Source of the DNA: Lutjanus erythropterus
Taxonomy: Eukaryota; Chordata; Actinopteri; Lutjaniformes; Lutjanidae
Direction of reading: 5' to 3'
NCBI GenBank assembly: GCA_020091685.1
Contig: CM034605.1
Span: 7,301,019-7,365,018 of the forward strand
DNA: 64,000 bases
The stretch's first letter is position 1. Every line of letters starts with the position of its first letter. The notes below the pieces were generated by a model. That model worked only from the letters and a program-made list of their open reading frames with translations, made no database searches and was not told where the DNA came from. The translations under genes and the position numbers were made by a program. Below are positions 63,886-64,000 of this stretch, piece after piece.

Positions 63886-64000
63886 AGTGGAGCAGAGGAC
63901 CTATAAGTCAGTTTATATGCAGGCCTTTAGGGTCTTTGCCTTTTTGCCCATTTTGGCAATGATGGCCGCAGTTTTTTCAGAAATATTTTGTAGTACGAAA

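Larger units (their letters stand above)
53205..64000 (+). other. scaf8: scaf8 intron 2 (at least 10.8 kb, runs off the window)
   Basis: I looked for the next conserved exon and did not find it. The stretch holds decayed repeats at 55960-56275, a hAT element with a nested insertion at 57845-59717, an inverted repeat at 62034-62215 and a probable element at 62767-63885. Bases 53205-55690, 56300-57840 and 59730-62020 show no recognisable exon or repeat family. Confidence 0.8.

Overview
The window is vertebrate nuclear DNA, almost certainly from a percomorph-type teleost fish. Exons are small, with GT-AG introns of about 0.1 to 11 kb. The gene order CNKSR3-IPCEF1-SCAF8 is that of human 6q25. The introns are full of decayed DNA transposons and MITEs of kinds I recognise from spiny-rayed fishes. 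There are no bacterial-style operons, no CRISPR and no rRNA or tRNA genes. Nearly all long open frames outside the exons listed here are chance frames or decayed transposons.

Layout. Bases 1-9624 are an upstream intron with no coding exon I can recognise. From 9625 to 50211 there is one plus-strand transcription unit, the fish cnksr3 (CNK3) gene continuing into ipcef1. I could chain 24 coding exons in phase. Exons 9625-29652 encode most of the SAM domain, the CRIC region, the PDZ domain and the CNK3 linker. At 29652 there are two options. Reading through gives the typical CNK3 C-terminus and a stop at 29689-29691. Splicing at 29653 leads to exons 33586-50211, which encode a PH domain, two PPxY motifs and the IPCEF1-type C-terminal region. 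The 5' coding exon, about 17 residues by comparison with CNK3, lies upstream of the window. The 3'UTR has AATAAA signals at 50812 and 51383.

About 0.7 kb downstream, also on the plus strand, scaf8 (SR-related CTD-associated factor 8) starts at 52129. Only its first two coding exons (52129-52158 and 53121-53204) are visible. The remaining 10.8 kb is its second intron.

How they work together. CNK3 is a membrane scaffold in Ras/ERK and aldosterone/ENaC signalling. IPCEF1 binds cytohesins and acts in Arf6 signalling. A combined product joins both functions in one polypeptide. SCAF8 is an RNA polymerase II CTD-binding factor; as far as the sequence shows, it is simply a neighbour.

The introns hold Tc1/mariner relics, hAT-like elements (one with a 7/8 target duplication, one carrying a second element inside it), two fold-back elements, several MITE families and simple repeats. 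I found no previously undescribed coding system. The most interesting signals are the donor that doubles as the CNK3 C-terminal codons, a possible extra cassette exon at 38496-38570, the two PPxY motifs, and a near-perfect 39-nt hairpin at 38959-38997.
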